DNA of 64,000 bases from Ramlibacter sp. (GTDB lineage Bacteria > Pseudomonadota > Gammaproteobacteria > Burkholderiales > Burkholderiaceae_C). Position numbers and translations under genes: made by a program. The DNA lies in assembly GCA_021323335.1 (NCBI GenBank), contig JAJTCN010000003.1:1-64000 (forward strand). Direction: 5' to 3'. The notes beneath the pieces were generated by a model. It was not told the DNA's origin. It searched no databases and was given only the letters and a program-made list of their open reading frames with translations. Shown here in pieces: positions 8,303-17,767 of the stretch; within the stretch, counting starts at the first letter, position 1; each line of letters begins with the position of its first letter.

Positions 8303-10534
8303 GTGACTTTGAAAAAGTTGGGGCGGTACGAAGTACTCCGTGTCCTTGGCAAAGGGGCCATGGGCGTGGTGTATGAGGGCCGCGATCCCAACCTGGACCG
8401 GCGCGTCGCGATCAAGACCGTCAAGGTCGAGAACCTGTCGGAAGAAGCGGCCGCCGAATACGAGCACCGCTTCCGCACCGAGGCCCGCTCCGCCGCGCGC
8501 CTGCAGCATCCCAACATCGTCAGCGTCTACGACTCCGACCGCGACGTCGACGTGGCGTTCCTGGTCATGGAGTACATCCAGGGCGACGACCTGAAGCACC
8601 ACCTGGACCGCGGCGTGCGGTACTCGCTGGAGCAGTCCCTCAAGATCATCCGCGACCTGCTCAGCGCGCTCGACTACGCGCACAAGCAGGGCATCGTGCA
8701 CCGCGACATCAAGCCGGCCAACCTGCTGATCGAGCCGGGCGGCCGCGTCAAGCTCACCGACTTCGGCGTCGCGCGCATCCAGGATTCGGGCGAGGCCACG
8801 CGCACCCAGGGCAGCATGGTCGGCACGCTGAAGTACATGGCGCCCGAGCAGGTGCAGGGCCAGAAGATCGACTCCCGCGCCGACCTGTTCTCCGTCGGCG
8901 TGGTGCTGTACCAGCTGCTGACCGACAAGCGCCCGTTCGATGGGGACAACGACTTCTCCATCATCCACCAGATCATCGGCCACCACCCGCCGGCGCCCAG
9001 CTCCATCAACCCGCGCCTGCCGGCTGCGCTGGATGCGGTGGTCTCGCGCGCGCTGGCCAAGGAGCGCGAGGCGCGTTTCGAGACGGCGCGCGACTTCGCC
9101 GTGGCGCTGCAGGCGGCGATCCGCCGCGCCGAAGACCAGACGGTGGTGCCGCCGGTCAACCCCAACAAGCGCATCGAGCCCGGCGCGTCGCGGCCCCTCA
9201 CCCGCCCGGGCAGTTCGCCCGGGGGCGGGACCAACCCCAGCGCCGGCACCGTCAGCTCGGTCACGCAGGAGCTCGAGCTGGTCTACTGGAAGGACGTCAA
9301 GGACTCCGGCGACGTCGAGGACATCGAGGGCTTCCTCGAGAAGTTCCCGGCCGGCATCTACGCGGACCTGGCGCGGCGGCGCCTGCGCAAGCTGAACGGC
9401 GACCCGACCAACACCGTCAATGCGCTGCCGGCCGCGGCGCTGCTGGACCCCGAGGCGACGCGCATGCGCGACCCTTCGGTGCCGCTGGCCCGGCCGCCCG
9501 CGACCGGGGAGACGCCCGCGCCGGACCTGCGGCCCGCCCAGTGGATCGACGAGGAGTACACCAAGACGCTGGTGCAGGCGCCCGCATTCCCGGGCGCCGC
9601 GGCGCCTGCCGCACCCGCCGCGAACCCCGCCGTTGCCGCCGCGGCGTCGGCCCCTTTCATGGCCGCGGGCGAGGCTGCGCTGGCCGCGGCGTCCGCCGGC
9701 GCTTCGCCGAGCGAACCGAGCACCACGCCGCTGGCGCCGCCGCCCGTGCCGGCTCCGGAACCCGCACCCGCACCCGCGCCGGCGGTGGCGGTGGCCCCCG
9801 CGGCCGCCGTCGTGGCCGCGGCACCCACTGCCGCCGCTGCCGCGCCGGTCCCCGCCGCACCGGCGCCGGCCAGGTCGCGCTTCATCGACGACGACCCGAC
9901 CGCGCCGCCGGCCCCGAAGAAGAAGCTGCCGCTCGCGGTCCTGGCCGGTGTCGGCGTGCTGGCCGTCGCCGGGCTGGTGGCGCTGGTGATGAGCCGCGGG
10001 ACCGCGCCGCCGCCCGAAGTGGCCGCAGCGCCCGAAACCCCGGTTGCCGCATCGGCCCGGCCGACCGCGCCCGCGGTCGCTCCGGTGGCGGCCACCCGGT
10101 CGGACACCGCGGTAGCCGCGCCGGGCGACGCCGCGCCCGTCCCGCCGCCGCCCAACCCCGCCGTGGCCCGGCCCGGTGCGGCGCCCGCGCCCGCTGCCGC
10201 CGCACCGCCGAAGAAAGTGGCGCCGCCGAAGCCCGCCCGGCCGACCGTCGCCGCGGCCCCGCCGGTGGAGCCGTCGCGTCCGGCCCCGGCCGCCGCGCCG
10301 AGCCCGCGGGTCGACCCCGAGCCGGCGCCGCGACCCGCGCCGCCGCCCTCGGCAGCCTCCGCCAACGCGGCCGCCTTGCAGGCGGTGGAAGTGTGCCGGG
10401 ACAAGATGTTCATCTCGCGCGAGATCTGCCTGAAGGACAGCTGCGGCAAGGCCGGCGCCCGCAACCACCCGCTGTGCGTGCGCTATCGCGAGGAAGTGCG
10501 GCTGCGCGAAGACAGCCGGCAGCAGTCACGCTGA
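8303..10534 (+). CDS. Membrane-anchored Ser/Thr protein kinase with Pro/Ala-rich linker and Cys-containing tail
   Basis: 743 residues. The Hanks-type kinase domain (about 8-275) is complete: GKGAMGVVYEG loop, VAIKTV lysine, HRDIKPANLL catalytic loop, DFG and APEQ. It is followed by a segment with VYWKDVKDSGDVEDIEGFLE, a long Pro/Ala-rich linker, one membrane helix near residues 540-560 (LAVLAGVGVLAVAGLVALVM), a second Pro/Ala-rich stretch, and a conserved-looking C-terminus (698-743) with four cysteines, CRDKM, ICLKDSC and LCVRY. Topology puts the kinase in the cytoplasm and the Cys tail outside. The start is GTG 8303. Resembles the PpkA class; likely phosphorylates the FHA partners upstream (inference). 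Confidence 0.88.
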   Translation: MTLKKLGRYEVLRVLGKGAMGVVYEGRDPNLDRRVAIKTVKVENLSEEAAAEYEHRFRTEARSAARLQHPNIVSVYDSDRDVDVAFLVMEYIQGDDLKHHLDRGVRYSLEQSLKIIRDLLSALDYAHKQGIVHRDIKPANLLIEPGGRVKLTDFGVARIQDSGEATRTQGSMVGTLKYMAPEQVQGQKIDSRADLFSVGVVLYQLLTDKRPFDGDNDFSIIHQIIGHHPPAPSSINPRLPAALDAVVSRALAKEREARFETARDFAVALQAAIRRAEDQTVVPPVNPNKRIEPGASRPLTRPGSSPGGGTNPSAGTVSSVTQELELVYWKDVKDSGDVEDIEGFLEKFPAGIYADLARRRLRKLNGDPTNTVNALPAAALLDPEATRMRDPSVPLARPPATGETPAPDLRPAQWIDEEYTKTLVQAPAFPGAAAPAAPAANPAVAAAASAPFMAAGEAALAAASAGASPSEPSTTPLAPPPVPAPEPAPAPAPAVAVAPAAAVVAAAPTAAAAAPVPAAPAPARSRFIDDDPTAPPAPKKKLPLAVLAGVGVLAVAGLVALVMSRGTAPPPEVAAAPETPVAASARPTAPAVAPVAATRSDTAVAAPGDAAPVPPPPNPAVARPGAAPAPAAAAPPKKVAPPKPARPTVAAAPPVEPSRPAPAAAPSPRVDPEPAPRPAPPPSAASANAAALQAVEVCRDKMFISREICLKDSCGKAGARNHPLCVRYREEVRLREDSRQQSR

Positions 10535-10550
10535 GCGCCGGCACCCGGCC

Positions 10551-11102
10551 TCAGGTCACGTCGAAGGTGTGCACGGAAAATTCCCCGCGCGCCCGGTCCT
10601 CGAAATAGCGCTCCAGCGTTTCCTTGACGGTGCGAAAGGCGATCTCTTCCCAGGGGATCTCCTGCTGCGTGAACAGGCGGGCCTCGATCGTCTCGAACCC
10701 CGGGTCGAACACGTCGCTCAGCAGCCGGGCCCGGTAGAACAGGTGCACCTGGCCCACTCGCGGAACGCTCAGCACCGAGAACAGGCCCTCCAGCTCGAAC
10801 TGCGCGCCCGACTCCTCGCGCGTCTCGCGCGCGGCGCCCTCGCCGGTGGATTCGTCCAGCTCCATGAAGCCGGCCGGCAGCGTCCACTTGCCCCAGCGCG
10901 GCTCGATGTTGCGCTTGCACAGCAGCACCCGGTCGCCGAGGTAGGGCACCGTGCCCACCACGTTGAGCGGGTTCTCGTAGTGGATGGTGTCGCAGGCCGG
11001 GCAGACGGCGCGCTCGTGCGTGTCGCCGTCGTCGGGGACGCGGTAGACCACGGAGGCGCCGCAGTTGCGGCAGTGCTTGATGGGAGTGCGAAGGACGGTC
11101 AC
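10551..11102 (-). CDS. NUDIX hydrolase with N-terminal zinc ribbon
   Basis: 183 residues. The Nudix box is intact (GFMELDESTGEGAARETREE, then SG). The N-terminus carries a CRNCG...CPAC zinc ribbon followed by HYENP, as in NudC-like or ADP-ribose pyrophosphatase-like proteins of this group. It probably hydrolyses a nucleoside diphosphate derivative; the substrate cannot be read from sequence. Convergent with the kinase gene. Confidence 0.88.
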   Translation of the reverse strand: MTVLRTPIKHCRNCGASVVYRVPDDGDTHERAVCPACDTIHYENPLNVVGTVPYLGDRVLLCKRNIEPRWGKWTLPAGFMELDESTGEGAARETREESGAQFELEGLFSVLSVPRVGQVHLFYRARLLSDVFDPGFETIEARLFTQQEIPWEEIAFRTVKETLERYFEDRARGEFSVHTFDVT

Positions 11103-11109
11103 GGATGAA

Positions 11110-11135
11110 GCAAGGGCTCCCGAGGGAGCCCTTGC
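11110..11135 (-). terminator. Hairpin between the NUDIX gene and the TRAP operon end
   Basis: GCAAGGGCTCC (11110-11120) pairs with GGAGCCCTTGC (11125-11135) around a four-base loop. It lies just downstream of the dctP stop and just upstream of the NUDIX start, both on the minus strand. The following minus-strand bases are only moderately T-rich, so termination strength is uncertain. Confidence 0.6.
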
Positions 11136-11162
11136 GCTGGGAGCTGGCTTAAGGCCGGATTA

Positions 11163-12103
11163 TCAGGCCTTCTTCGCGGGGGCGGGCGCGCCGCCGGCCT
11201 TGCCGTGCTTGTCGATCAGGGCGCGGGCGGTGTCCATCAGCTTCTTGCCGTCGAAGCCGCGCTTGTTCATGTCCTCGATCCACTCCACCTCGACCAGCCG
11301 GGCCTTGCGCTTGAACTCCTGGGCGTCGGCGGCGGAGATGGTGTGGATGGTGTTCTTGCGGTCGACGGCGGACTTGCGGCCGATGCCGTCGTTGCCCTGC
11401 TGGGTCTTGCCCAGCCAGCCCGAGGTGGCCAGGCCGGAGTTGGCGTCGATGACCTTCTTCAGCTCGGGCGACAGCGAGTTGTACTTGGCCTTGTTCATCG
11501 CCATCACGAAGGTGGTGGTGTACAGGGCGCCGCCCGCGGGCTCGAACTCGCTGTGGAACTTCGTCAGCTCGTGCACCTTGACCGAGGGCACGACTTCCCA
11601 CGGGATCACGCAGCCGTCGATGGTGCCCTTGGACAGCGCATCGGGGATCTGCGGCAGCGGCATGCCCACCGGGGTGGCGCCGAGGTAGCCGAGCATCTTG
11701 GTGATCTGCCGGGTGGGGCCGCGCACCTTCAGGCCGCGCACGTGGCCTCGGCGTTGTTCATGACGAACGGGAGCTCGAACACCTCGATGCGCGGGAAGCG
11801 GCCGGCGGTGTTGCCGGGCAGCGTCCAGACGATGTCGACCACGCCGTCCTTGGCCTGGTCGTACAACTGCACCGGTGTGCCACCGAGCTGCATGGCGGGG
11901 TAGCCTTCGAACTTGATCTTGCCGCCCGAATCCTTCTCGACCTTTTCCATCCAGGCCTTGTGCATGGTCAGCCACACGTTGGACTGCGGCGCCATGAAGG
12001 TGTGGAACTTGAGGGTGACGGCTTGCTGGGCAAGGCCGCTCAGGCCGGGGGCGCCGAGCGCGACGGCGGCGCCGGACTTCAGCAGGGTGCGACGTTGGAT
12101 CAT
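11163..12103 (-). pseudogene. dctP: TRAP transporter solute-binding protein DctP, internal deletion with frameshift
   Basis: Periplasmic binding component of a TRAP transporter. The N-terminal part is normal: twin-arginine-like signal MIQRRTLLKSGAAVALGAPG, then VTLKFHTFMAPQSNVW and FELPFVMNNAEAT. It breaks near 11740, where the frame shifts and a stop follows at 11729-11731. The C-terminal part continues in another frame (GLKVRGPTRQITKMLGYLGA, IDGCVIPWEV, and a Lys/Ala-rich end). Compared with the ~330-residue family, about 40 residues between NNAEAT and the GLKVRGP strand are missing. The junction lies in a direct repeat of GTGCGCGGCC. It may be an assembly error like those at 0.7-1.5 kb or a real lesion; the permease genes upstream are intact. 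Confidence 0.85.
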
Positions 12104-12183
12104 GGAATCTCCTTGTGGTGCCGAGTAGAACCCGACAGGCGGCGGTGCAGAAAGGGGACTTTCCCGCAGGGCCGCCCAGGCTC

Positions 12184-13503
12184 CTACCGGATGAAGCCGA
12201 CCAGCCAGAGCGGGATGATGGGGAAGAACAGGAACAGCATGGTGCGCAGCACGTCGCTCACCAGGAACGGCATCACCCCGCGGTAGGTCTCGCCCATTGG
12301 CACGTCCTTGGCCAGGCCGTTGACGATGTAGACGTTCAGTCCCACCGGCGGCGCGATCAGGCCGAAGCCCACCGTCATCAGCACCATGATGCCGAACCAG
12401 ATGGCCACCGAATCCCGGGGCATGCCGAAGTCCAGGCCCATGACGATCGGGAAGAAGATGGGGATCGTCAGCAGCAGCATCGACAGCTCGTCCATCACCG
12501 CGCCGAGCAGCACGTAGAACAGCAGGATCGCCACCACGACGACCAGGGGCGACACGCCCCAGCTGCCCACCACCGCGGCCAGCTGGTTCGGCACCTGCGT
12601 CAGGGCGAGTGCCGAGTTCATCAGGTCGGCGCCGAGGAAGATCAGGAAGATCATCGCCGCGCTGACGGCCGTGCCGTAGAAGCATTCCTTGAACTTCTGC
12701 AGGCTCATCTCGCCCTTGAGCAGGGCGGTGAGGAAGGTGGTGGCCGCGCCGACGGCCGCGCCCTCGGTGGGCGTGAACAGGCCCCCGTAGATGCCGCCGA
12801 ACACCAGCGCGAAGATGATCGCGATGGGCAGCACGCCCATCACCGCGCGCCACGACATCGGCGGCGGCGCGTCCTCGATGGCGGGCGCATGGCCGGGCAC
12901 CACCCGCACGTAGATCGCGACGGCGATCATGTAGCCGATCATGGCGATGATGCCGGGGATCACGGCGGCGGCGAACAGCTTGCTGATGTTCTGCTCGGTC
13001 AGGATCGCGTAGATCACCAGCACGATCGAGGGCGGAAGCTGGATGCCCAGCGTGCCGCCCGCGGCCAGCGTGCCGGTGGCGATGCGGCCCGAGTAGCCGT
13101 GGCGGCGCATCTCCGGCAGCGCCACGCTGGTGATGGTGGCCGCGGTGGCGACCGAGGAGCCGCTGATGGCGCCGAAGGCCGCGCAGGCCAGCAGCGAGGC
13201 CATCGCCAGTCCGCCCTTGAAGCGGCCCATCACGGCGGCGGCGAACTCGAACAGGGCCTTGCTGATGCCGCCCTTGGTGGCGAAGTGCCCCATCAGGATG
13301 AACAGCGGAATGACCGACAGGTCGTAGCTGGCGAAGCGGGCGAAGGCCTGCGTGTTGAGGAAGTTGGAGTAGGGCAGCCAGCCGGTCTGCGCCAGGTAGC
13401 CGATGGTGCCGGCGGCGAACATGCTCGCCGCGATGGGCACGCGCACGGCCATCAGCAGCAGCATCGAGCCGAAGATCAGCGCGGTGAGGGCCAGCGGGCT
13501 CAT
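12184..13503 (-). CDS. dctM: TRAP transporter large permease subunit
   Basis: 439 residues with 11-12 membrane segments. Family motifs include RVPIAASMFAAGTIGY, GAISGSSVATAATITSVALP and PPSIVLVIYAI near the first half, and GLFTPTEGAAVGA. It translocates an organic anion into the cytoplasm driven by a sodium or proton gradient. The ATG overlaps the dctQ stop by four bases. Position in an aromatic degradation operon suggests a carboxylated aromatic or related acid as substrate (inference). Confidence 0.95.
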   Translation of the reverse strand: MSPLALTALIFGSMLLLMAVRVPIAASMFAAGTIGYLAQTGWLPYSNFLNTQAFARFASYDLSVIPLFILMGHFATKGGISKALFEFAAAVMGRFKGGLAMASLLACAAFGAISGSSVATAATITSVALPEMRRHGYSGRIATGTLAAGGTLGIQLPPSIVLVIYAILTEQNISKLFAAAVIPGIIAMIGYMIAVAIYVRVVPGHAPAIEDAPPPMSWRAVMGVLPIAIIFALVFGGIYGGLFTPTEGAAVGAATTFLTALLKGEMSLQKFKECFYGTAVSAAMIFLIFLGADLMNSALALTQVPNQLAAVVGSWGVSPLVVVVAILLFYVLLGAVMDELSMLLLTIPIFFPIVMGLDFGMPRDSVAIWFGIMVLMTVGFGLIAPPVGLNVYIVNGLAKDVPMGETYRGVMPFLVSDVLRTMLFLFFPIIPLWLVGFIR

Positions 13504-13994
13504 ATGGCGCCCTCACCGGCGGCGTCTTCCGGCACGCTGAAGCCGAACACCGCCTGGTGCAGCGCAATGAGGCCGGCCAGCACGAAGGCCGGCACCATGA
13601 AGGCGTACACGATCCACTCCGGAAAGCCCATGATCTGGGTTTCGGAGCCGTACGAGTGGCTGTTGAGGCCGCCCAGCGTGGAGCGCCAGGCCAGCAGCGC
13701 GAAGATGAGCGCGATGACGAAGGCGCCGACGCGGTCCATGCCGGCCTGCGCCCTTGCGCTGGCCTTGGCGGTGAAGAAGTCCACGATGATGTTGCCGCGC
13801 CGGGCCTGGCAGATCGGCATGAACATCGCGATGGCGGCCCCGGCGGCGACGCCGGTGAGCTCGAAGGCGCCGACGATCGACACGCCCACCGTGTTGCGCC
13901 CGATCAGGCTGCCGCACGTCATGAGCGTGATGCCGGTGAGCAGCACGCCGGCCAGGATGGCGGACAGCTTCGCCAGTAGTTCCAGGATCCGCAA
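13500..13994 (-). CDS. dctQ: TRAP transporter small permease subunit
   Basis: 164 residues with four membrane segments; the family pattern FELTGVAAGAAIAMFMPICQ and GNIIVDFFTAKASAR is visible. The best start is TTG 13994, which follows a strong GAGGAGG; no ATG lies near the conserved N-terminus. It pairs with the large permease and completes the membrane part of the transporter. The ATGA overlap with dctM indicates coupled translation. Confidence 0.9.
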   Translation of the reverse strand: MRILELLAKLSAILAGVLLTGITLMTCGSLIGRNTVGVSIVGAFELTGVAAGAAIAMFMPICQARRGNIIVDFFTAKASARAQAGMDRVGAFVIALIFALLAWRSTLGGLNSHSYGSETQIMGFPEWIVYAFMVPAFVLAGLIALHQAVFGFSVPEDAAGEGAI

Positions 13995-14017
13995 ACCTCG
14001 CCTCCTCGTTGCGCCCG

Positions 14018-14719
14018 TCAGGCGGACAGGATCTTGACCGAGATGTCCGTCAGGCCGCCGACGCCGCCCACCAGCGTGTCGCCCGCCACCACCGCCGCCA
14101 CGCCTTCCGGCGTGCCCGTGTAGACCAGGTCGCCGGGCTGCAGCTCCCAGGCGGCGGAGAGGTGCTCGATGATTTCGCCGATGCTCCAGATCAGCTTGGA
14201 GACGTCGCTGCGCTGCCGGTCCTTGCCGTTGACCTGCAGCCAGATCGGCGCCTTCTCCACGTCGCCGGCCTGCGCCGCGGGGGTGATGGGCCCGATGGGC
14301 GCGGACTGGTCGAAGCCCTTGCCGATGCACCAGGGACGGCCCTGCTTCTTCATCTCGCCCTGCAGGTCGCGCCGCGTCATGTCCAGGCCGACGGCGTAGC
14401 CGAAGATGTGCTTCTTCGCGTCCGCCGCCTTGATGTTCTTGCCGCCGGTGCCGATGCAGGCCACCAGCTCGATCTCGTGGTGCAGGTCCTTCGTCAGGCT
14501 GGGATACGGGATGGTCGCGGTCTTGCCCGCTTCCACGACCACCGCGGCGTCGGCGGGCTTCAGGAAGAAGAACGGCGGCTCGCGGCCGGTGAAACCCATT
14601 TCCTTGGCATGCTCGACGTAGTTGCGGCCGACGCAGTAGATGCGGCGCACGGGAAAGCGCTCGGCGCGACCCACCACCGGGACGCTGACCGCCGGCGCGG
14701 GAGTGAAGACGTAGCTCAT
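14018..14719 (-). CDS. Fumarylacetoacetate hydrolase family protein (probable fumarylpyruvate hydrolase)
   Basis: 233 residues, the size of NagK-type fumarylpyruvate hydrolases. It shows the FAH fold motifs [34 protein letters not shown] (metal-binding Glu), [12 protein letters not shown] and [12 protein letters not shown]. It would split fumarylpyruvate into fumarate and pyruvate, the last step of the gentisate route. It overlaps the dioxygenase gene by four bases, which supports the gentisate-pathway assignment. Confidence 0.88.
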   Translation of the reverse strand: MSYVFTPAPAVSVPVVGRAERFPVRRIYCVGRNYVEHAKEMGFTGREPPFFFLKPADAAVVVEAGKTATIPYPSLTKDLHHEIELVACIGTGGKNIKAADAKKHIFGYAVGLDMTRRDLQGEMKKQGRPWCIGKGFDQSAPIGPITPAAQAGDVEKAPIWLQVNGKDRQRSDVSKLIWSIGEIIEHLSAAWELQPGDLVYTGTPEGVAAVVAGDTLVGGVGGLTDISVKILSA

Positions 14720-15771
14720 GACAACCTTTCTTCGGTATGGACGCCCAGTGCCTGCTGCACCGGCCGGTCGGAAAAACTGAACAGGACGCAGCCGCCGGCG
14801 GACGAAAGCCGGGCAGTGTGCCACGACGGCACCACGAAGTGATCGCGCGGACCGAAGCGCCAGCGCTGTTGCGCGTCGCCTTCCCCGATGACCACTTCGC
14901 CTTCGCCCTCGACCACGCTGTACACGGCGCCGTCGGTCTGGCGCCAGGCCTGGCCGGCAAACCCTGCGGGCAGGCGCTGCATGAAGGTGGCGATGGTGGG
15001 CATGGTCCAGCCGCCGGTCTGCGGGTTCACGTAGCGCAGCTTCACGCCGTCCCAGGCATCCACCGGCGCATGGCGCTCCAGTTCCTCCAGCGCCTCGCGG
15101 CTGCGCTCGTACGGATAGCTGAAGATGGGCGAAGTGGCGCCGTACGGCGCCTCGTGCCGCACCGGCGCCATGTTGTGGCCGTAGCGGGCGAAGCTGGTGC
15201 CCTCGGGCCGCGTCACTTTCTGCGAGCGCTCGGGGTTGTTCTGCGCGAAGCCGGCGTCGAAGAAGCGGATCATCGGGATGTCGAGTCCGTCGAGCCATAC
15301 CACCGGGCCATCGGCTTCGCTGCCGTGGTCGTGCCAGGTCCAGCTGGGGGTGATGATGAAGTCGCCGGGCCGCATGGTGGCGCGTTCCCCGTCCACCGCG
15401 GTCCAGGCGCCGGAGCCTTCGACGATGAAGCGCAGCGCGCTCTGCGTGTGGCGGTGGCTCGGTGCCACTTCGCCGGGCAGGATCAGCTGCAGGCCGGCGT
15501 ACAGCGACTGCGTGATGGCCGACTGGCCGCGCAGCGCCGGGTTCTCCAGGATCAGCACGCGGCGCACGGCCTCTTCGGCGGTGATCGCCTCGCCGGCGCG
15601 CATCAGGAAGGGCCTCACCTCGTCGTAGCGCCAGAGCGCCGGCACGCACGGCGTGGCGGGCTTCGGCGGCACCAGCGCATGCAGCACTTCCCACAGCGGC
15701 GTCAGGTTGTGGGGATGCATGTCGCCGTAAAGCTGCTGGCGTGCCTGCGCCATCGGGTGGGGTGCGTTCAT
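14716..15771 (-). CDS. Gentisate 1,2-dioxygenase-type ring-cleavage enzyme
   Basis: 351 residues with two cupin domains. The iron-binding motif [16 protein letters not shown] (about residues 100-115) and WHDHGS match gentisate 1,2-dioxygenases. These enzymes open 2,5-dihydroxybenzoate to maleylpyruvate; relatives act on 5-aminosalicylate, salicylate or 1-hydroxy-2-naphthoate. The neighbouring Rieske and glutamine-synthetase-like genes raise the chance of an amino-substituted substrate (inference). ATG 15771 is preceded by GAGGATCCC. Confidence 0.88.
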   Translation of the reverse strand: MNAPHPMAQARQQLYGDMHPHNLTPLWEVLHALVPPKPATPCVPALWRYDEVRPFLMRAGEAITAEEAVRRVLILENPALRGQSAITQSLYAGLQLILPGEVAPSHRHTQSALRFIVEGSGAWTAVDGERATMRPGDFIITPSWTWHDHGSEADGPVVWLDGLDIPMIRFFDAGFAQNNPERSQKVTRPEGTSFARYGHNMAPVRHEAPYGATSPIFSYPYERSREALEELERHAPVDAWDGVKLRYVNPQTGGWTMPTIATFMQRLPAGFAGQAWRQTDGAVYSVVEGEGEVVIGEGDAQQRWRFGPRDHFVVPSWHTARLSSAGGCVLFSFSDRPVQQALGVHTEERLS

Positions 15772-15780
15772 GGGGATCCT

Positions 15781-17124
15781 CTACCAGCTGCGGCCCAGAT
15801 AGGCGCCATTGTCGTCCAGCCTCGCCTGCAGGGCCGCCACGTCGACGCCGTCCGCGGTGCTGCCCGCCTGCAACGCCAGGTGGGCGGCATTGCCCGCGGC
15901 CTCGCCCATCACGAAGCAGGCGCCGGTGACGCGCGCCGCCGACTGCGCCTCGTGGCTCATGGAGGCGCAGCGGCCCGCCACCCACACGTTGTCCAGGCCC
16001 TCGGGCACGGTCATCCGGTAAGGGAGGTGGTTGAAGCCGCGGCTTTCGGGGATCTTCGGCCAGCGGAATTCGACGTCGCCCTTCAGGTGCAGTTCGAGCG
16101 GCCAGCCGTTGACGCCGATCGTGTCGTCGAAGCTGGCGCAGTCCAGCACGTCGGATTCGGTGAGTTCGTACAGGCCCCGCACGCGGCGCGTCTCGCGGAT
16201 GCCGACCTGCGGCGCGATGTCCGAGATGTAGCTTTGCTCGAAGCCGGGCACCTCGCGCAGGAAGCCCGCCACGCCCGCGATCTGCCGGCGGCCCAGCACC
16301 TCCGCGTCCGACAACTCCAGCGCATCGACGCCGTTCATGGCGTTGCCCTCGCGGTTGGCGAGCTGGGTGAGGTTGACGCGCCATTCGATGCCGCTCTTCT
16401 GCGGCCGCACGATGGCGCCCTTGCGCGGAAACTGGTAGCGGCCCTCGGCTTCGGCCTGCGCCATCAGCTTCGGGATGACTTCCCAGGCCTTGCCGGCGCG
16501 CTGCGGGTCGACGCCGTTGATGCGGAACATGGTCGAGGGGTAGAGCATGTTGCCGTGGCCGTCGCCCACCTCGTACGGCGCGCCGGCCCAGGCGGCCAGG
16601 TCGCCGTCGCCCGAGGCGTCGATGAACATGCGGCCGACGACGGCGCGGCGTCCCGACTTGGTCTCGACCAGCAGCGCGCGCACGCGGCGCTCGCCATCCA
16701 TCAGCACGCCGGCGGCGAGCGCGTGGAACAGGATCTGCACGCCGGACGACAGCAGCAGGTCGTCGGCGGCGATCTTGTAGGCCGCGGTGTCGTAGGCCTG
16801 GGCGACGGTCTTGCCGAACAGCGCGTGCGGCGTGTTCAGGCCGCCCAGCCGGGCTATGCGTTCCAGCAGGCCGTCGGCCACGCCGTGCACCACCTGGCGG
16901 ATGTCGCCGTGCACGTTGGCGTGCAGGCCGCAGAAATTGGTGACGCCGGCGGCGGTGCCCATGCCGCCGAGGAAGCCGTAGCGCTCCACCAGCAGGGTGC
17001 TGCGGCCGGCGCGCGCGGCGGCCACGGCAGCGGCCATGCCCGCGGGGCCGCCGCCGAGCACGACGACGTCATATTCGCCGTGCACCTCGGTCTGGCGCGC
17101 GGGCTCGGAAAGGGCCTTCGTCAC
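15781..17124 (-). CDS. FAD-dependent oxidoreductase
   Basis: 447 residues. The N-terminal Rossmann dinucleotide motif [20 protein letters not shown] is followed by [20 protein letters not shown], and the C-terminus has [20 protein letters not shown], typical of the large FAD-dependent oxidoreductase family that includes putative dehydrogenases of unknown substrate. It is not a ferredoxin reductase by its motifs. GTG 17124 overlaps the upstream stop in a GTGA arrangement. In this operon it may oxidise or reduce a ring intermediate, but its reaction cannot be assigned. Confidence 0.8.
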   Translation of the reverse strand: MTKALSEPARQTEVHGEYDVVVLGGGPAGMAAAVAAARAGRSTLLVERYGFLGGMGTAAGVTNFCGLHANVHGDIRQVVHGVADGLLERIARLGGLNTPHALFGKTVAQAYDTAAYKIAADDLLLSSGVQILFHALAAGVLMDGERRVRALLVETKSGRRAVVGRMFIDASGDGDLAAWAGAPYEVGDGHGNMLYPSTMFRINGVDPQRAGKAWEVIPKLMAQAEAEGRYQFPRKGAIVRPQKSGIEWRVNLTQLANREGNAMNGVDALELSDAEVLGRRQIAGVAGFLREVPGFEQSYISDIAPQVGIRETRRVRGLYELTESDVLDCASFDDTIGVNGWPLELHLKGDVEFRWPKIPESRGFNHLPYRMTVPEGLDNVWVAGRCASMSHEAQSAARVTGACFVMGEAAGNAAHLALQAGSTADGVDVAALQARLDDNGAYLGRSW

Positions 17125-17426
17125 TCCTCGCTCTTGGCCACCAGCGTGAAATGCTCCACCAGCGGCGGCTGCGCGAAGAACGGGCCGACGATGGCGCGCC
17201 ATTCGGCGAACAGCGGTCCCTGGCGGAAGCCCACGGTGTGGTCCTCCAGCGTGTTCCAGAAGATCTGCAGCACGTAGCGCTCGGGCGACTCGATGCACTT
17301 GTTCACCTTGTAGCCCTGCATGCCCTGGGCGCGCGAGGCGACGGTGGAGAGGCCGCGCTGGATGGCGGCCTCGAACTCGGCGTTCTTGCCGGGCTGGATG
17401 CGGATGTCGGCGATCTCCAGGACCAT
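17121..17426 (-). CDS. Antibiotic-biosynthesis-monooxygenase-like small protein
   Basis: 101 residues with the ferredoxin-like ABM fold signature: an N-terminal IADIRIQPGKNAEFEAAIQR, then ERYVLQIFWNTLEDHTVGFR. Members act as cofactor-free monooxygenases, haem-degrading enzymes or small binding proteins. Here it lies between the ferredoxin and FAD genes, overlapping the latter. Its role may be handling a reactive quinonoid intermediate (inference, weak). Confidence 0.78.
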   Translation of the reverse strand: MVLEIADIRIQPGKNAEFEAAIQRGLSTVASRAQGMQGYKVNKCIESPERYVLQIFWNTLEDHTVGFRQGPLFAEWRAIVGPFFAQPPLVEHFTLVAKSEE

Positions 17427-17437
17427 GTCGTTGCTCC

Positions 17438-17767
17438 TCAATGTTGGCTCGCGGGCAAGTCTACCTGCAGGCCATCGAGCTCCGGGCCCAGCGCGACCTG
17501 GCAACTCAATCGGCTGGTCGGCCGGCGCGGCGACGCGGTGAACTCCAGCATGCCGAGCTCGTCGTCCTGCGGCGGCGGCAGCCGGCTGGCGAAAGGCTCG
17601 CGCACGTACACGTGGCAGGTGGCGCAGGTGAGCAGCCCGCCGCAGTCGGCTTCGATGCCCTTGACGTTGGCGGCGATGGCGGCCTGCATCAGGCTTTCGC
17701 CCGGGCGGCCTTCGATCACGGTTTCGCCCGGCGCGGACGCCGGGCCATGCAGGTGCACTTTGATCAT
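17438..17767 (-). CDS. 2Fe-2S ferredoxin (adrenodoxin/putidaredoxin type)
   Basis: 109 residues. Cluster ligands are in ADCGGLLTCATCHVYV (C-x5-C-x2-C) and in RLSCQV. It would carry electrons to the Rieske oxygenase encoded two genes upstream. A dedicated NAD(P)H:ferredoxin reductase is not seen in the operon, so reduction must come from elsewhere. The ATG overlaps the upstream stop by one base (TGATG). Confidence 0.92.
   Translation of the reverse strand: MIKVHLHGPASAPGETVIEGRPGESLMQAAIAANVKGIEADCGGLLTCATCHVYVREPFASRLPPPQDDELGMLEFTASPRRPTSRLSCQVALGPELDGLQVDLPASQH

Noticed and set aside
6872-10468. 1198-codon minus-strand open frame opposite the kinase
   Set aside because: Low-complexity Gly/Arg/Val-rich shadow frame of the Ala/Pro-rich kinase linker; no start context or domains.
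12115-14037. 640-codon plus-strand open frame opposite the TRAP permease genes
   Set aside because: Composition of His/Gln/Arg repeats is typical of antisense frames; the minus strand has clear dctM and dctQ.
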